Shown in pieces: positions 15,708-26,333 of a DNA stretch of 37,250 nucleotides (the first letter of the stretch is position 1; every line of letters begins with the position of its first letter). The position numbers were made by a program, and so were the translations under genes. The stretch lies in the NCBI GenBank assembly GCA_003164035.1, contig PLRS01000129.1, positions 1 through 37,250 of the forward strand. The letters run 5' to 3'. Under the pieces are notes generated by a model. The model had not been told where the DNA came from, ran no database searches, and was given only the letters and a program-made list of their open reading frames with translations. This DNA comes from Bryobacterales bacterium. Its GTDB lineage: Bacteria; Acidobacteriota; Terriglobia; Bryobacterales; Bryobacteraceae.

Positions 15708-15932
15708 TTACTTCTCCGCCGCCGGCCTTCGCTCTCTCCGATAAGTCGAATACAGCGCGGCCACAGCCACAATCACGTTGGCGATTACTACCGGCCGGGC
15801 GTGGATCGCCACCCCGTAGGCGATCCACAAACATGCCGCACCGGCCTGAATACGGCGCAGCGCCGACGGCTGCCGGAAGAAATAGGACGCCGAGAACACC
15901 GCCGTCGCCACCCATCCAATGGCTTCCAACAT
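15708..15932 (-). CDS. Small membrane protein, YgjV/CBU_0592-like
   Basis: This 74-residue protein starts MLEAIGWVATAVFSASYFFR and has QPSALRRIQAGAACLWIAYG and PVVIANVIVAVAALYS. The pattern of IGW, a short polar loop with leucine-arginine, W-x-x-YG, and PV-x-x-N with three hydrophobic stretches matches small YgjV/CBU_0592-type membrane proteins (PQ-loop-like). Function is unknown. Its ATG directly abuts the stop of the HAD phosphatase gene, so the two form an operon. Confidence 0.7.
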   Translation of the reverse strand: MLEAIGWVATAVFSASYFFRQPSALRRIQAGAACLWIAYGVAIHARPVVIANVIVAVAALYSTYRRERRPAAEK

Positions 15933-16769
15933 CTACACCATCCCCCCGGCCGCAGCCGTGGCCGGCTGCACCACCGGGCAGATCATGAGCGTGTCGGTCT
16001 GGACTTTATCCCACTCGCGCAGCGCGAAGCCGTTTGCCTCGAAGAACCGGCGGATGTGGGTCGGGTCCCAACCGGCCAGCTCTTCCAGAACCGGGATCAG
16101 CACGCTCAGCGCGTCGTCGCTCAGGACCGTGCGCTGGGCGATGGGGTTGATGTAGGCGTTCTCCGAAACCGCGATGGTCAGGCCCGCCAGCCGGTTCACG
16201 TGCAGCATCACGTGTACGTCCGAACTGCCGTCGCCCACATACACGATCCGGTGGTGGCTCAGCGACAGGCTGGCGCGCAACTCGTCCACCACGGCCACTT
16301 TTCCGTAGCCCGCCGGCACGCGCAGAATGGATTGAATCTCCCCCGTGTCGGGGTTGTAATGAAACTGCGTGCCGATAATATGATCGGCGGGTACGACGCC
16401 CTCGAGAGCCGACTGAATCACTTCCTGCGGCGCGGCCGATACCACGTAGAACGAAAAACGATGCCCATCCAGATCCTTCAGCAGCTTGAACAGCGTCGGG
16501 ATGTTCTGTTTCAACCGGATGCGCTTGCCGACTTCGTAAAGGTGTTCGCGCCGCACTTGGCGATACTCCGGATCGTGCAGCAGCAGGTAGGACAGTTCGC
16601 CGCCCTGCTGCACCAGGTGGATTTTCGCCAATCCCTGGATTCTTTCCGTAAATTCCGGTACACCCAACAGTTCGCTCAGCACCAGCCCGGAATCGTTGAA
16701 ACTGAGCGTTTGATCGAAATCGCTGACGAACAGATAGTTCTTCGCCTCGATTTCCGGTAGATGTTGCAT
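15933..16769 (-). CDS. HAD-superfamily phosphatase (SerB-like, HAD-IB)
   Basis: This 278-residue cytoplasmic protein has the HAD motifs in order. Motif I is SDFDQTLS (nucleophile D17, acid/base D19), motif II is FYVVSAAP, a lysine in [11 protein letters not shown] probably serves as motif III, and motif IV is [13 protein letters not shown] helical cap lies between about residues 28 and 100. The arrangement is that of phosphoserine phosphatase-like enzymes, but substrate residues do not identify one molecule. GGAGGA lies 5-7 bases before the ATG. It is followed by the small membrane protein gene and is divergent from ftsY. Confidence 0.85.
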   Translation of the reverse strand: MQHLPEIEAKNYLFVSDFDQTLSFNDSGLVLSELLGVPEFTERIQGLAKIHLVQQGGELSYLLLHDPEYRQVRREHLYEVGKRIRLKQNIPTLFKLLKDLDGHRFSFYVVSAAPQEVIQSALEGVVPADHIIGTQFHYNPDTGEIQSILRVPAGYGKVAVVDELRASLSLSHHRIVYVGDGSSDVHVMLHVNRLAGLTIAVSENAYINPIAQRTVLSDDALSVLIPVLEELAGWDPTHIRRFFEANGFALREWDKVQTDTLMICPVVQPATAAAGGMV

Positions 16770-17137
16770 GAAAATCCTCCGTTTTGTAGCCAGATTAAAG
16801 TCGAATCCCGATCGAGGGGCACTCAGAGAGGAGTTAGATCGTGGTCAGCGGCATGGCTCACCCAGCCTGTTTTTTATTAGATGCGCCGGTGCCTCCGCAG
16901 GTTCCGAAGCGCGGCAAATTGATCGTACTTGAATTCAAATCAAAGGACTTAGCGGAGCGAAACCGCGAGGTTAACTGGTGGGTTGTGCAATTTTGTGCAG
17001 GTTTGTGCAGTCCGTTGGGAGCGGAAGGACGGCGTCCCGCGCGGCCCAACTGGATCGCCCCCCAAGGCGTTTGTGCATCCTTGTGCACGTTCCGCGAAAA
17101 CCGTCCTGGGTGGCGACTTCGGCTAGAATAGGGAAAA
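16770..17137. promoter_or_regulatory. Divergent intergenic region with phased TTGTGCA repeats upstream of ftsY
   Basis: These 368 bases between the HAD gene and ftsY hold no convincing gene. TTGTGCA occurs five times in the same orientation: at 16983, 16993 and 17003 (exactly 10 apart) and at 17071 and 17081 (10 apart). The two groups are 68 bases apart, close to 6.5 helical turns. TAGAAT (17124-17129) is a possible -10 for ftsY, with AGGG before the ATG. The repeats resemble sites for a regulator binding one face of the DNA; no known site is recognised. Confidence 0.5.
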
Positions 17138-18085
17138 ATGATCCAAACCCTTTTCGGCTCGGTCGAGCAGGAACCCTCGTTACTGGAAAGACTGAAAGCC
17201 GGCGTGGAAAAGACCCGTTCGGGGCTGGTCTCGGCGCTGGGAGACGCCCTCGAAGGCAAGAAGCAGATCGATGCCGGCCTGCTGGAGGATCTGGAATTCA
17301 CCCTGATTTCCGCCGATATCGGAGTGCGGACCACCGAGGAAATCCTGGAGCGCATCCGCCAGCGGGTGGCGCGGCATCAGTTGAACGACGCCGCCGAGCT
17401 GAAGGGGCTCATTCGCGAACATCTGCTCGAAATCCTGGCGGCCAGCGAGCGCGCGCCGGCCCACGTATCCGAGCCGCCGGCGGTGGTGCTGGTGGTGGGC
17501 GTCAACGGCGCCGGCAAGACAACCACCATCGGCAAACTGGCCCGCCGTTTTCAAGCGGAACACCGCAGCGTGCTGCTTTGCGCGGCCGATACGTTTCGCG
17601 CCGCCGCCATCGAACAACTCGAAATCTGGGGCGAGCGCACCGGTTCGCCGGTAATCCGCCAGAATCCCGGCAGCGACCCCAGCGCGGTCCTGTTCGACGC
17701 GCTCAATGCCGCCAAGGCACGCAAAGTGGACTACGTGATCGTCGATACCGCCGGCCGCCTGCAAACCAAGGAGAACCTGATGGCGGAGCTCGAAAAGATG
17801 AACCGCACCGCCAAAAAGGTGATTCCCGACGCTCCCCACGAAGTGCTGCTGGTGCTCGATGCCACGACCGGGCAGAACGGGCTGGAGCAGGCGCGCAAGT
17901 TCACCGAAACTTCCGGCGTCACCGGCATTGCGCTGGCCAAGCTCGACGGTACGGCCAAGGGCGGCATCGTGGTGGCCATCGCGCGCGAGCTCAACCTGCC
18001 GATCCGCTACATCGGCGTGGGAGAAAAGGCGGAGGACCTGCTGCCGTTCGACGCCGAAAAGTTCATCGCGTCGTTATTCGAGTGA
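17138..18085 (+). CDS. ftsY: Signal recognition particle receptor FtsY
   Basis: This 315-residue SRP receptor GTPase docks Ffh-ribosome complexes at the membrane for cotranslational insertion. It has an N domain helical bundle (residues 10-105), the P-loop [15 protein letters not shown] (G121 on, Lys127), [31 protein letters not shown] and [10 protein letters not shown], and ends [20 protein letters not shown]. The acidic N-terminal A domain of enterobacterial FtsY is absent, as in many other phyla. It is followed closely by ribD, with the stop codon inside a short tandem duplication. Confidence 0.97.
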   Translation: MIQTLFGSVEQEPSLLERLKAGVEKTRSGLVSALGDALEGKKQIDAGLLEDLEFTLISADIGVRTTEEILERIRQRVARHQLNDAAELKGLIREHLLEILAASERAPAHVSEPPAVVLVVGVNGAGKTTTIGKLARRFQAEHRSVLLCAADTFRAAAIEQLEIWGERTGSPVIRQNPGSDPSAVLFDALNAAKARKVDYVIVDTAGRLQTKENLMAELEKMNRTAKKVIPDAPHEVLLVLDATTGQNGLEQARKFTETSGVTGIALAKLDGTAKGGIVVAIARELNLPIRYIGVGEKAEDLLPFDAEKFIASLFE

Positions 18086-18105
18086 AGCCTGTTCGAGTGA
18101 AGCCT
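18077..18105 (+). repeat. 15-bp tandem duplication at the ftsY-ribD junction
   Basis: TTCGAGTGAAGCCT occurs at 18077-18090 and again at 18092-18105, period 15. The first copy contains the FtsY stop TGA. The duplication places a GTG codon in the ribD frame twice (18082, 18097), so ribD could start at either or at ATG 18112. Confidence 0.7.
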
Positions 18106-18111
18106 ATTGGA

Positions 18112-19233
18112 ATGAGTCAGGCCGTCAATCCCGACTACATGCGCGAGGCGCTGGCTTTGGCGCGGCGGGGGCGCGCGCTGGCCAGCCCGAATCCGATGGT
18201 GGGCGCGGTGGTGGTTAATGGCGGTGAAGTGGTCGGCCGGGGCTTCCACACCTGGGAGACGCGCGACCACGCCGAAGTAGTGGCGCTGGCCGAAGCCGGC
18301 GACAAGGCTCGCGGCGCCACGGTGTACGTGAACCTGGAGCCGTGCTCGCACTACGGCCGCACGCCGCCCTGCGCCGACGCGCTGATCGCGGCCGGCGTGG
18401 CGCGTGTGGTCGCCCCGCTCGAAGATCCGAATCGGCTGGTGCGCGGCGAAGGCTTTCGCAAGCTGCGCGTCGCCGGTATCGAAGTCGAAATGGCGCCGGA
18501 ATTTGCCGCCGAAGCCGCCAAGCTCAATGAGCCGTTTCTGTACTTCGCGCGCACCGGCCGGCCGCTGGTGACGCTGAAGGCGGCCATCACCTTGGATGGC
18601 AAGATTTCCGCCCCCGACGACAATCGCGGCTGGATCACCAGCGAGCGGGCCCGCGCCCACGTGCAGGAACTGCGCCACGATCACGACGCCATCCTCACCG
18701 GCATCGGCACGGTGCTGGCTGACGACCCGCTGCTCACCGACCGTACCGGCAACGACCGCTCGCGACCGCTGCTGCGCATCGTAATGGATTCGCAGCTCCG
18801 CCTGCCCGCCGATTCCAAAATGGCTCGCAGCGCCCGCGGGGACCTGGTAGCGGTGACCACTTCGGCCTCCTCCGCCGACCGGCGCGCGCAGCTCGCGGCC
18901 CGCGGCATCCAGGTGCTGGTTTTCGACGGGCCGGGCGGGCGCGCCGATCTCGGCGCCCTGATCGCCTGGCTGGGCGAGCGCCGCTATCTTTCGCTCATGA
19001 TCGAAGCTGGCAGCAAGTTGAACTGGACCGCGCTCGAATCCGGGCTGGTGGATCGCGTCTTCTTCTATTACGCGCCCAAAATCCTGGGCGGCCTGGAGGC
19101 TTTGCCCCTGGCCGGCGGCATCGGGCGCCGCCGCCGTGTGGACGCCATTCGCCTGCACGATATTACGCTGCACTCGATTCCGCCCGACGAGTTTGCCGTG
19201 GAGGGGTATATGGATGTTTACCGGAATCATTGA
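18112..19233 (+). CDS. ribD: Bifunctional riboflavin biosynthesis deaminase/reductase
   Basis: This 373-residue enzyme deaminates the pyrimidine product of GTP cyclohydrolase II and reduces its ribosyl side chain. The N-terminal deaminase has SPNPMVGAVVV, the zinc/catalytic HAEVVAL, and the second zinc motif PCSHYGRTPPC. The C-terminal reductase has VTLKAAITLDGKI, GIGTVLADDPLLT and MIEAGSKLNW. Length is normal. I chose ATG 18112; in-frame GTG codons at 18082 (overlapping the ftsY stop as GTGA) and 18097 are alternatives. It overlaps ribE by 20 bases. Confidence 0.96.
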   Translation: MSQAVNPDYMREALALARRGRALASPNPMVGAVVVNGGEVVGRGFHTWETRDHAEVVALAEAGDKARGATVYVNLEPCSHYGRTPPCADALIAAGVARVVAPLEDPNRLVRGEGFRKLRVAGIEVEMAPEFAAEAAKLNEPFLYFARTGRPLVTLKAAITLDGKISAPDDNRGWITSERARAHVQELRHDHDAILTGIGTVLADDPLLTDRTGNDRSRPLLRIVMDSQLRLPADSKMARSARGDLVAVTTSASSADRRAQLAARGIQVLVFDGPGGRADLGALIAWLGERRYLSLMIEAGSKLNWTALESGLVDRVFFYYAPKILGGLEALPLAGGIGRRRRVDAIRLHDITLHSIPPDEFAVEGYMDVYRNH

Positions 19234-19855
19234 AGAGTTGGGCACGGTAGAAGCTCTGGATCCGCGCCCGGCCGGCGCCCGCCTGCGCATCGCCTGCCGC
19301 ACGGTGACTGAGGACATGCGGACCGGTTCGAGCGTCTCGGTGAACGGTGTATGCCTCACCGCCCTCGACCCGCGCCCGGACGGTTTCTCGGCCGATCTCG
19401 CGCCCGAAACGCTGAAGCGCAGCAACCTGGGCGCACTGCGCGCCGGCTCGCGCGTCAACCTGGAGCGCCCGCTTTCGCCCAGTTCCCGCTTCGACGGCCA
19501 CATCGTGCAAGGCCACGTGGACGGCACCGGCGAATTCCTGTCGCTCGATTCACTGGGCGGCGACAACTGGTGGCTGCGGGTTCGCATTCCGGCGGACCTG
19601 GATCGCTACCTGGTCTCGAAAGGATCGATCGCGATTGACGGTATCAGCCTGACCATCGCCGAGCTCGAAGCCGACACCCTCTCGGTCACCATCATCCCCC
19701 ACACTTTCCGCAATACCACGCTAGGAGGCTATCGCCCCGGCGCGCGAGTAAACCTCGAATGCGACGTGCTGGCCAAGCACGTGGAAAAGCTGTTGCGGAA
19801 AATGGCGCCGCGCGAGGGGTTGACGGTAGAGAAGCTGGAAGAAAACGGCTATTAG
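19214..19855 (+). CDS. ribE: Riboflavin synthase alpha subunit
   Basis: This 213-residue protein converts two lumazine molecules to riboflavin. It begins with the invariant MFTGIIEELG and shows the two lumazine-binding repeats: SVSVNGVCLT with HIVQGHVDGTG in the first, and SIAIDGISLTIAE with IPHTFRNTTLG, ECDVLAKHVEKLL in the second. The ATG at 19214 lies within the last codons of ribD, implying translational coupling. No ribA/B, ribH or FMN riboswitch is in the window, so the rest of the pathway is elsewhere. An ABC permease gene starts directly at its stop. Confidence 0.96.
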   Translation: MFTGIIEELGTVEALDPRPAGARLRIACRTVTEDMRTGSSVSVNGVCLTALDPRPDGFSADLAPETLKRSNLGALRAGSRVNLERPLSPSSRFDGHIVQGHVDGTGEFLSLDSLGGDNWWLRVRIPADLDRYLVSKGSIAIDGISLTIAELEADTLSVTIIPHTFRNTTLGGYRPGARVNLECDVLAKHVEKLLRKMAPREGLTVEKLEENGY

Positions 19856-22761
<2,906 letters not shown>

Positions 22762-23201
22762 ACAGGGCCGTCTGAATTCGTCGCGGGGGAAACTGCGGTT
22801 TTCGTGGCGGCAAAGGAGCGACAGCCATATCTGCCGCCGTACCTTGCCAGGAACTGGAAGACCTCATCCTCATCCCAGAAACGCCAGAATTGCGAACATG
22901 TCGGAGCGCTCCTACGTGGCGGCCATTTTAGCCAAGGGCTCACGTCAGGCTGACCCATTCGACCTTCATTCGACCTGACCCATTCGACCTTGTCAGGGCG
23001 AGCACGGACCGCCGCTGTCGCAGTTTCGATGTTGAGATTGGGTACAGCCTCCGATCAGAGAGTCGTCGCCGCGTTGACCCGAATTGAGCGTTTCACCCCT
23101 TCGCGAGGCCCGGATCTACAAGGAGCAGTAGGAACTCGCGCCGTATCGGGCGGCGATGGTGGAACGAAGAAGGCCTAACGATGCCGAATCCACAGAAAGA
23201 G
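22762..23201. other. Gene-poor stretch, no gene recognised
   Basis: No open frame here resembles a known protein and none has convincing coding character. One noteworthy item is a direct repeat of CTGACCCATTCGACCTT at 22950-22966 and 22975-22991 (period 25). The area may hold decayed mobile or TA DNA, but I see nothing that identifies it. Confidence 0.4.
22950..22991 (+). repeat. 17-bp direct repeat, period 25
   Basis: CTGACCCATTCGACCTT occurs twice, at 22950-22966 and 22975-22991, separated by eight bases that themselves contain CATTCGAC. It follows the BrnT/antitoxin pair and resembles a dispersed intergenic element rather than coding DNA. Confidence 0.6.
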
Positions 23202-23540
23202 TCAAAGACTTGGGTCGGGGACCACCTTCGGAGGACGCCGCTTCCGCTTCGTGCGCTTCTTCTTGCTGCCCTTGATCTTCTTGTAAGCCTCGTAGCCAAT
23301 AGCGAGAGACGGGATTATCGCTCCAGCTGCCTTAGCGATTTCGGTTATGTCTTGAAGCGGAAGTGACAAAACAGTTGCCTCCAGAAGTGTTTCCGCTCGA
23401 AGCGTAACATTTTCCCGCCAGAAAGTTGAGGATTGAAACGCCAAACGCGAAAATATCTGTGGAGGCTCTAAGTGCCTCAAGAACAGCAGGGTTAGAGACT
23501 GTTTTGCACACCGGTCACTGCTTTTTCCACAGGGATTCAA
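23202..23540 (-). CDS. Hypothetical protein with lysine/arginine-rich tail
   Basis: This open frame of 112 codons starts only at TTG. The first 50 residues look random, but the last 60 look protein-like. AETLLEATVLSLPLQDITEI is followed by a hydrophobic stretch AKAAGAIIPSLAIGYEAYKK and a strongly basic tail (KGSKKKRTKRKRRPPK). It could be a small membrane- or nucleic-acid-associated protein, or the end of a decayed gene. No family is recognised. The surrounding DNA is less GC-rich than the rest of the window. Existence as a gene is uncertain. Confidence 0.3.
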   Translation of the reverse strand: MNPCGKSSDRCAKQSLTLLFLRHLEPPQIFSRLAFQSSTFWRENVTLRAETLLEATVLSLPLQDITEIAKAAGAIIPSLAIGYEAYKKIKGSKKKRTKRKRRPPKVVPDPSL

Positions 23541-23745
23541 CGAACAACAATGTAATGGAGTGTTTTTGGCGAAGGGTACACCTCATTGGCGCATCCGTCT
23601 ACCTCTTAGCCCTTCAGCCTGGCGGAGGGAACATGGGCGTGTACTGGAGTGAGCAGACGGAACGTCTCCGCGGAGCGTCCCCGAGTTCCCCGTGGACAAA
23701 TGCGGATGGTGTCTTCTTCGCCATGTTCTGCCGGCGCGTGTCCTC

Positions 23746-23976
23746 TCACAGGAAGAGGTCGGCCGGCACGTGAAACAGGCTGGCGAGCTTCTTCGCCTGC
23801 GCTTTGCTGATCGCCCGTTTTCCACTCACAACCTCGGAGGCTACCCTGCGCGGACCAAACACGTCGAGCAGGTCGCGCTGGCGAAGGCCGTGTTCCTCCA
23901 TCAGGCTGCGCAACCGGCTGTCGGGCGTCGATCCTTCGAGGGCGTAGTTGGCGTCCTCGAAGGCTTCGATCAGCAC
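23746..23976 (-). pseudogene. N-terminally truncated HigA-type antitoxin without a toxin
   Basis: Seventy-six residues match the C-terminal half of the longer HigA (COG5499-type) antitoxins: VLIEAFEDANYAL, the alternating S-T-P-D-S-R-L-R-S-L-M-E-E-H-G-L linker, and an HTH (RQRDLLDVFGPRRVASEVVS, GKRAISKAQAKKLASLFHV). The frame stays open upstream (SELLTV), but the family's N-terminal ~45 residues are replaced by a palindromic element and the GH2 gene end. GTG 23974-23976 is the only nearby start. No HigB-type toxin lies on either side. A short DNA-binding protein could still be made. Confidence 0.65.
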
Positions 23977-23999
23977 GGTCAGAAGCTCGGAAGGGCCCC

Positions 24000-24019
24000 G
24001 ACAGGCCAGGAGGCCTGTC
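24000..24019. terminator. Palindromic hairpin at the 3' end of the GH2 gene
   Basis: GACAGGCC (24000-24007), AGGA, GGCCTGTC (24012-24019) form a perfect 8-bp stem directly after the GH2 stop codon. No T-run follows on the minus strand, so it is either a weak terminator or a dispersed palindromic repeat. It also marks the breakpoint of the truncated HigA. Confidence 0.4.
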
Positions 24020-26290
24020 CTACTGGCGCCCGGCCCACCACAACCGCATGCCTAGCTCGTGATCCATGCGCTCGGGGAAGCCTTCGGGGCGCTGCGGGTG
24101 ATGGAATGGGTCGACGTATTCGTTGTGGGAGAGGAGCTTTCCGTCTTTCGATTCCAGGTTCAGCGTGACATGGTAAGTCTGGTTGGGAGTGACCGTAAAA
24201 CTGAGATCGGTGACGCGGACGTGCGAATCGGGGCCGAGCGGAATCGCGCGGGTGCCCTCAGCGACTAAGTCTCCGCCGGCCAGAGTGACATGCCAACTAG
24301 CGGTCACTTCCCCCAGGTCAGCGCTGGTGTCGTTGACTGCGTGGATGGCCACCGGTGCGTCCTTGTACTCCATGAAGACGCCTACGGGCTGGTTGCTTTC
24401 GAGCATGGCGCGCAGGCCGCCGCCCAAGCCTTCCACTTTGGGAGCGCCCCAATAATCGTAGATGCCGTAGAAACTCTGAGGGCAGAAATCGATGAACATG
24501 AACTGGAAGTAACCGGCGTTGGGCGCGTACTTCTGGATGCGGTAATGCTCGACGTAATACTTCAGCAGGCGGTATTGGTAGTCGTGCAGTTCGGCAACCC
24601 GGGGCAGCACGTCCTTCAACCTTTCGGCCAGCACGGGCACCAGGCTCAGGCGCGTGGCCGGCGGCGGCGCGTCCACGCCGAATTCGGTTGCCAGCTTTTC
24701 GGAGGTCCCGGAAATGTCGGTGTACTTGCCTCCGCCGAGCGAACCGCGATAGTCGTGGCCATCGCCGCTTTCCGGGTCGTCGCCGGCGGAGGAATTCCTA
24801 ATGGTGGGGCGGGTGGGGTCGAGGGATTTGGCCTCCGCCACCAACTGCGGGCCGGGGCGCACGGTGGAGGCGTCTTTGCCGGCTTCATTCATGGCGATCC
24901 ACGCGAGGATGCTGGGATGGTTGCGCAACTGGCGAATCGTCGCCCCGAACAGGCGAACGGCGCGGGCGGTGAATTCCGCGTCCTGGGGAAAGTTCCAGTT
25001 GAGATCGAAATCCTGGAGCACGGCCATGCCCAGGCGGTCGCAGATCTCATAGAATTCCGGGTTCTCGGTATGGACGTGGATGCGGAAGGCGTTAAAGCCG
25101 GCGCGCATGGCCGCGGCCACGTCGCGCTGGTATCGCGCGCGGTCCATCCCCGAGATATAGACGTCCGGCCAATAGGTGGTACCGCGCAGGTAGATGGGTT
25201 TGCCGTTCAGAAAGAAGCGGGTTTCGTTGGCGGCGCGATGCAACTCGACGGTACGAATTCCGAAGGTCACCTGGCGGCGGAGCGGAGCCTCGCCGGCGCG
25301 GGCGAGCTCCAGATCGGCCCGGTAGAGCGCCGGGGCGCCGCGGTCCCAGGTGCTCCAGAGCCGCGGCGCGTCAACGGTCAGATGGCGCTCGATCGAGTTG
25401 GCGCCAGCCGCGAGCGACACCGGTTCGGAGGATTTCGCGGCGACTTTGCCGTCGGTGAGCGAGACGATACGCACGGAAAGGTTGGCGGCTTGCGGGCCGG
25501 CATCGTTCTGGAGGGGCCAGGAGACGGCCACGGTGGCCGAAGCGGCATCGGCGGAAGTGGTCCCGAGCCACGGCTCGCCGCCTTCGCGGACGTCGTCGTG
25601 GAGGATCAGCTTGACCGGGCGCCAGATTCCCACCGGGTTGACATCGCGCTGCACAAACGTGTCGGCGTGCTCGTAGGTGCCCTTCAGCATGCGGCGGATC
25701 ACGTTGTACACCCAATCGGTTTCCCCGCCCGGCGTGGTTTCGCGGTCCCAGGGAGACCAGACCTTCACGATCAGGGCGTTGGAGCGGCCGTGGACCAACA
25801 GGCCGCCCACCTGGTATTCGAAGGGTTCGGCGTAGCCTTCGTGGGAGCCCAGCAGGTTCCCATTCAGCCAGACTTTGCCATAGTAATCGACGCCTTCAAA
25901 GCGCAAGGTGGCGCGGGCGGCGCCGGCGGGAGTGGGGAAATCGACGCGATACCACCACGGGGCATCGTTAAAAGAACGCAATTCGCGCCCGAAGTAGGGC
26001 TGCGCCGCCAGCAGCAGTTGCAGGTGCGCCAGGCGCGGAATCGGCTGCCAGGCGTCGCTCAGGGGTTGTCCGACGCGGGCATCGCGGGTATCGGGGTTGA
26101 ACCACTGCGCCTTCTCGCCTATGTCATGGACATCCTGAGTGACACGCCAGTTGTGGCCGAGATCGACCTGCTGGGCGGAGGCGAGCCAACCAGGCAAACA
26201 GAGCGCCAGGACGAGAGAGTGCAAGCGGTAGGGCGTGGGATAGACCTCCGGGCCCGTCGATCGGACGACGGCCAATTCGCAGAATAGCAC
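24020..26290 (-). CDS. Secreted GH2-family beta-glycosidase
   Basis: This 756-residue protein has a signal-like region (LHSLVLALCLPGWLASAQQ). The GH2 order is clear: a jelly-roll sugar-binding domain (WWYRVDFPTPAGAARATLRF, FEGVDYYGKVWLNGNLLGSH), an Ig-like domain, and a TIM barrel (NGKPIYLRGTTYWPDVY, FNAFRIHVH, LAWIAMNEAG). The acid/base is probably E469 in MNEAG and the nucleophile E536 in TEFGVDA. Extra C-terminal beta domains follow. It is closest in style to beta-mannosidase/beta-galactosidase-like GH2; the sugar is unknown. The only upstream starts are GTG 26290 or a TTG nearer the signal peptide, so the N-terminus is uncertain. Confidence 0.88.
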   Translation of the reverse strand: MLFCELAVVRSTGPEVYPTPYRLHSLVLALCLPGWLASAQQVDLGHNWRVTQDVHDIGEKAQWFNPDTRDARVGQPLSDAWQPIPRLAHLQLLLAAQPYFGRELRSFNDAPWWYRVDFPTPAGAARATLRFEGVDYYGKVWLNGNLLGSHEGYAEPFEYQVGGLLVHGRSNALIVKVWSPWDRETTPGGETDWVYNVIRRMLKGTYEHADTFVQRDVNPVGIWRPVKLILHDDVREGGEPWLGTTSADAASATVAVSWPLQNDAGPQAANLSVRIVSLTDGKVAAKSSEPVSLAAGANSIERHLTVDAPRLWSTWDRGAPALYRADLELARAGEAPLRRQVTFGIRTVELHRAANETRFFLNGKPIYLRGTTYWPDVYISGMDRARYQRDVAAAMRAGFNAFRIHVHTENPEFYEICDRLGMAVLQDFDLNWNFPQDAEFTARAVRLFGATIRQLRNHPSILAWIAMNEAGKDASTVRPGPQLVAEAKSLDPTRPTIRNSSAGDDPESGDGHDYRGSLGGGKYTDISGTSEKLATEFGVDAPPPATRLSLVPVLAERLKDVLPRVAELHDYQYRLLKYYVEHYRIQKYAPNAGYFQFMFIDFCPQSFYGIYDYWGAPKVEGLGGGLRAMLESNQPVGVFMEYKDAPVAIHAVNDTSADLGEVTASWHVTLAGGDLVAEGTRAIPLGPDSHVRVTDLSFTVTPNQTYHVTLNLESKDGKLLSHNEYVDPFHHPQRPEGFPERMDHELGMRLWWAGRQ

Positions 26291-26302
26291 TCAAGAAGAG
26301 AA

Positions 26303-26321
26303 CCGGCGACAAGATCGCCGG
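26303..26321. terminator. Hairpin between the ATP-grasp and GH2 genes
   Basis: CCGGCGA (26303-26309), CAAGA, TCGCCGG (26315-26321) form a 7-bp GC-rich stem. On the minus strand it is followed by TTCTCTTCTT, so it could end transcription of the ATP-grasp-like gene, although it may equally be a dispersed repeat. Confidence 0.45.
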
Positions 26322-26333
26322 CGCTACGAGAGA

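Noticed and set aside
16841-17131. 96-codon frame in the ftsY upstream region
   Set aside because: It reads through the TTGTGCA repeats, has no family resemblance and no good ribosome-binding site.
16978-18111. N-terminal extension of ribD giving a 751-residue protein
   Set aside because: The extra part overlaps ftsY in another frame and is Arg/Gly-rich noise; RibD begins normally at about 18112.
19100-19300. FMN riboswitch for the riboflavin genes
   Set aside because: ribD and ribE overlap and no conserved RFN element is seen upstream of ftsY or ribD.
24290-26287. 665-codon plus-strand frame
   Set aside because: Antisense shadow of the GH2 gene; composition is low-complexity Val/Gly/His-rich and unlike any family.
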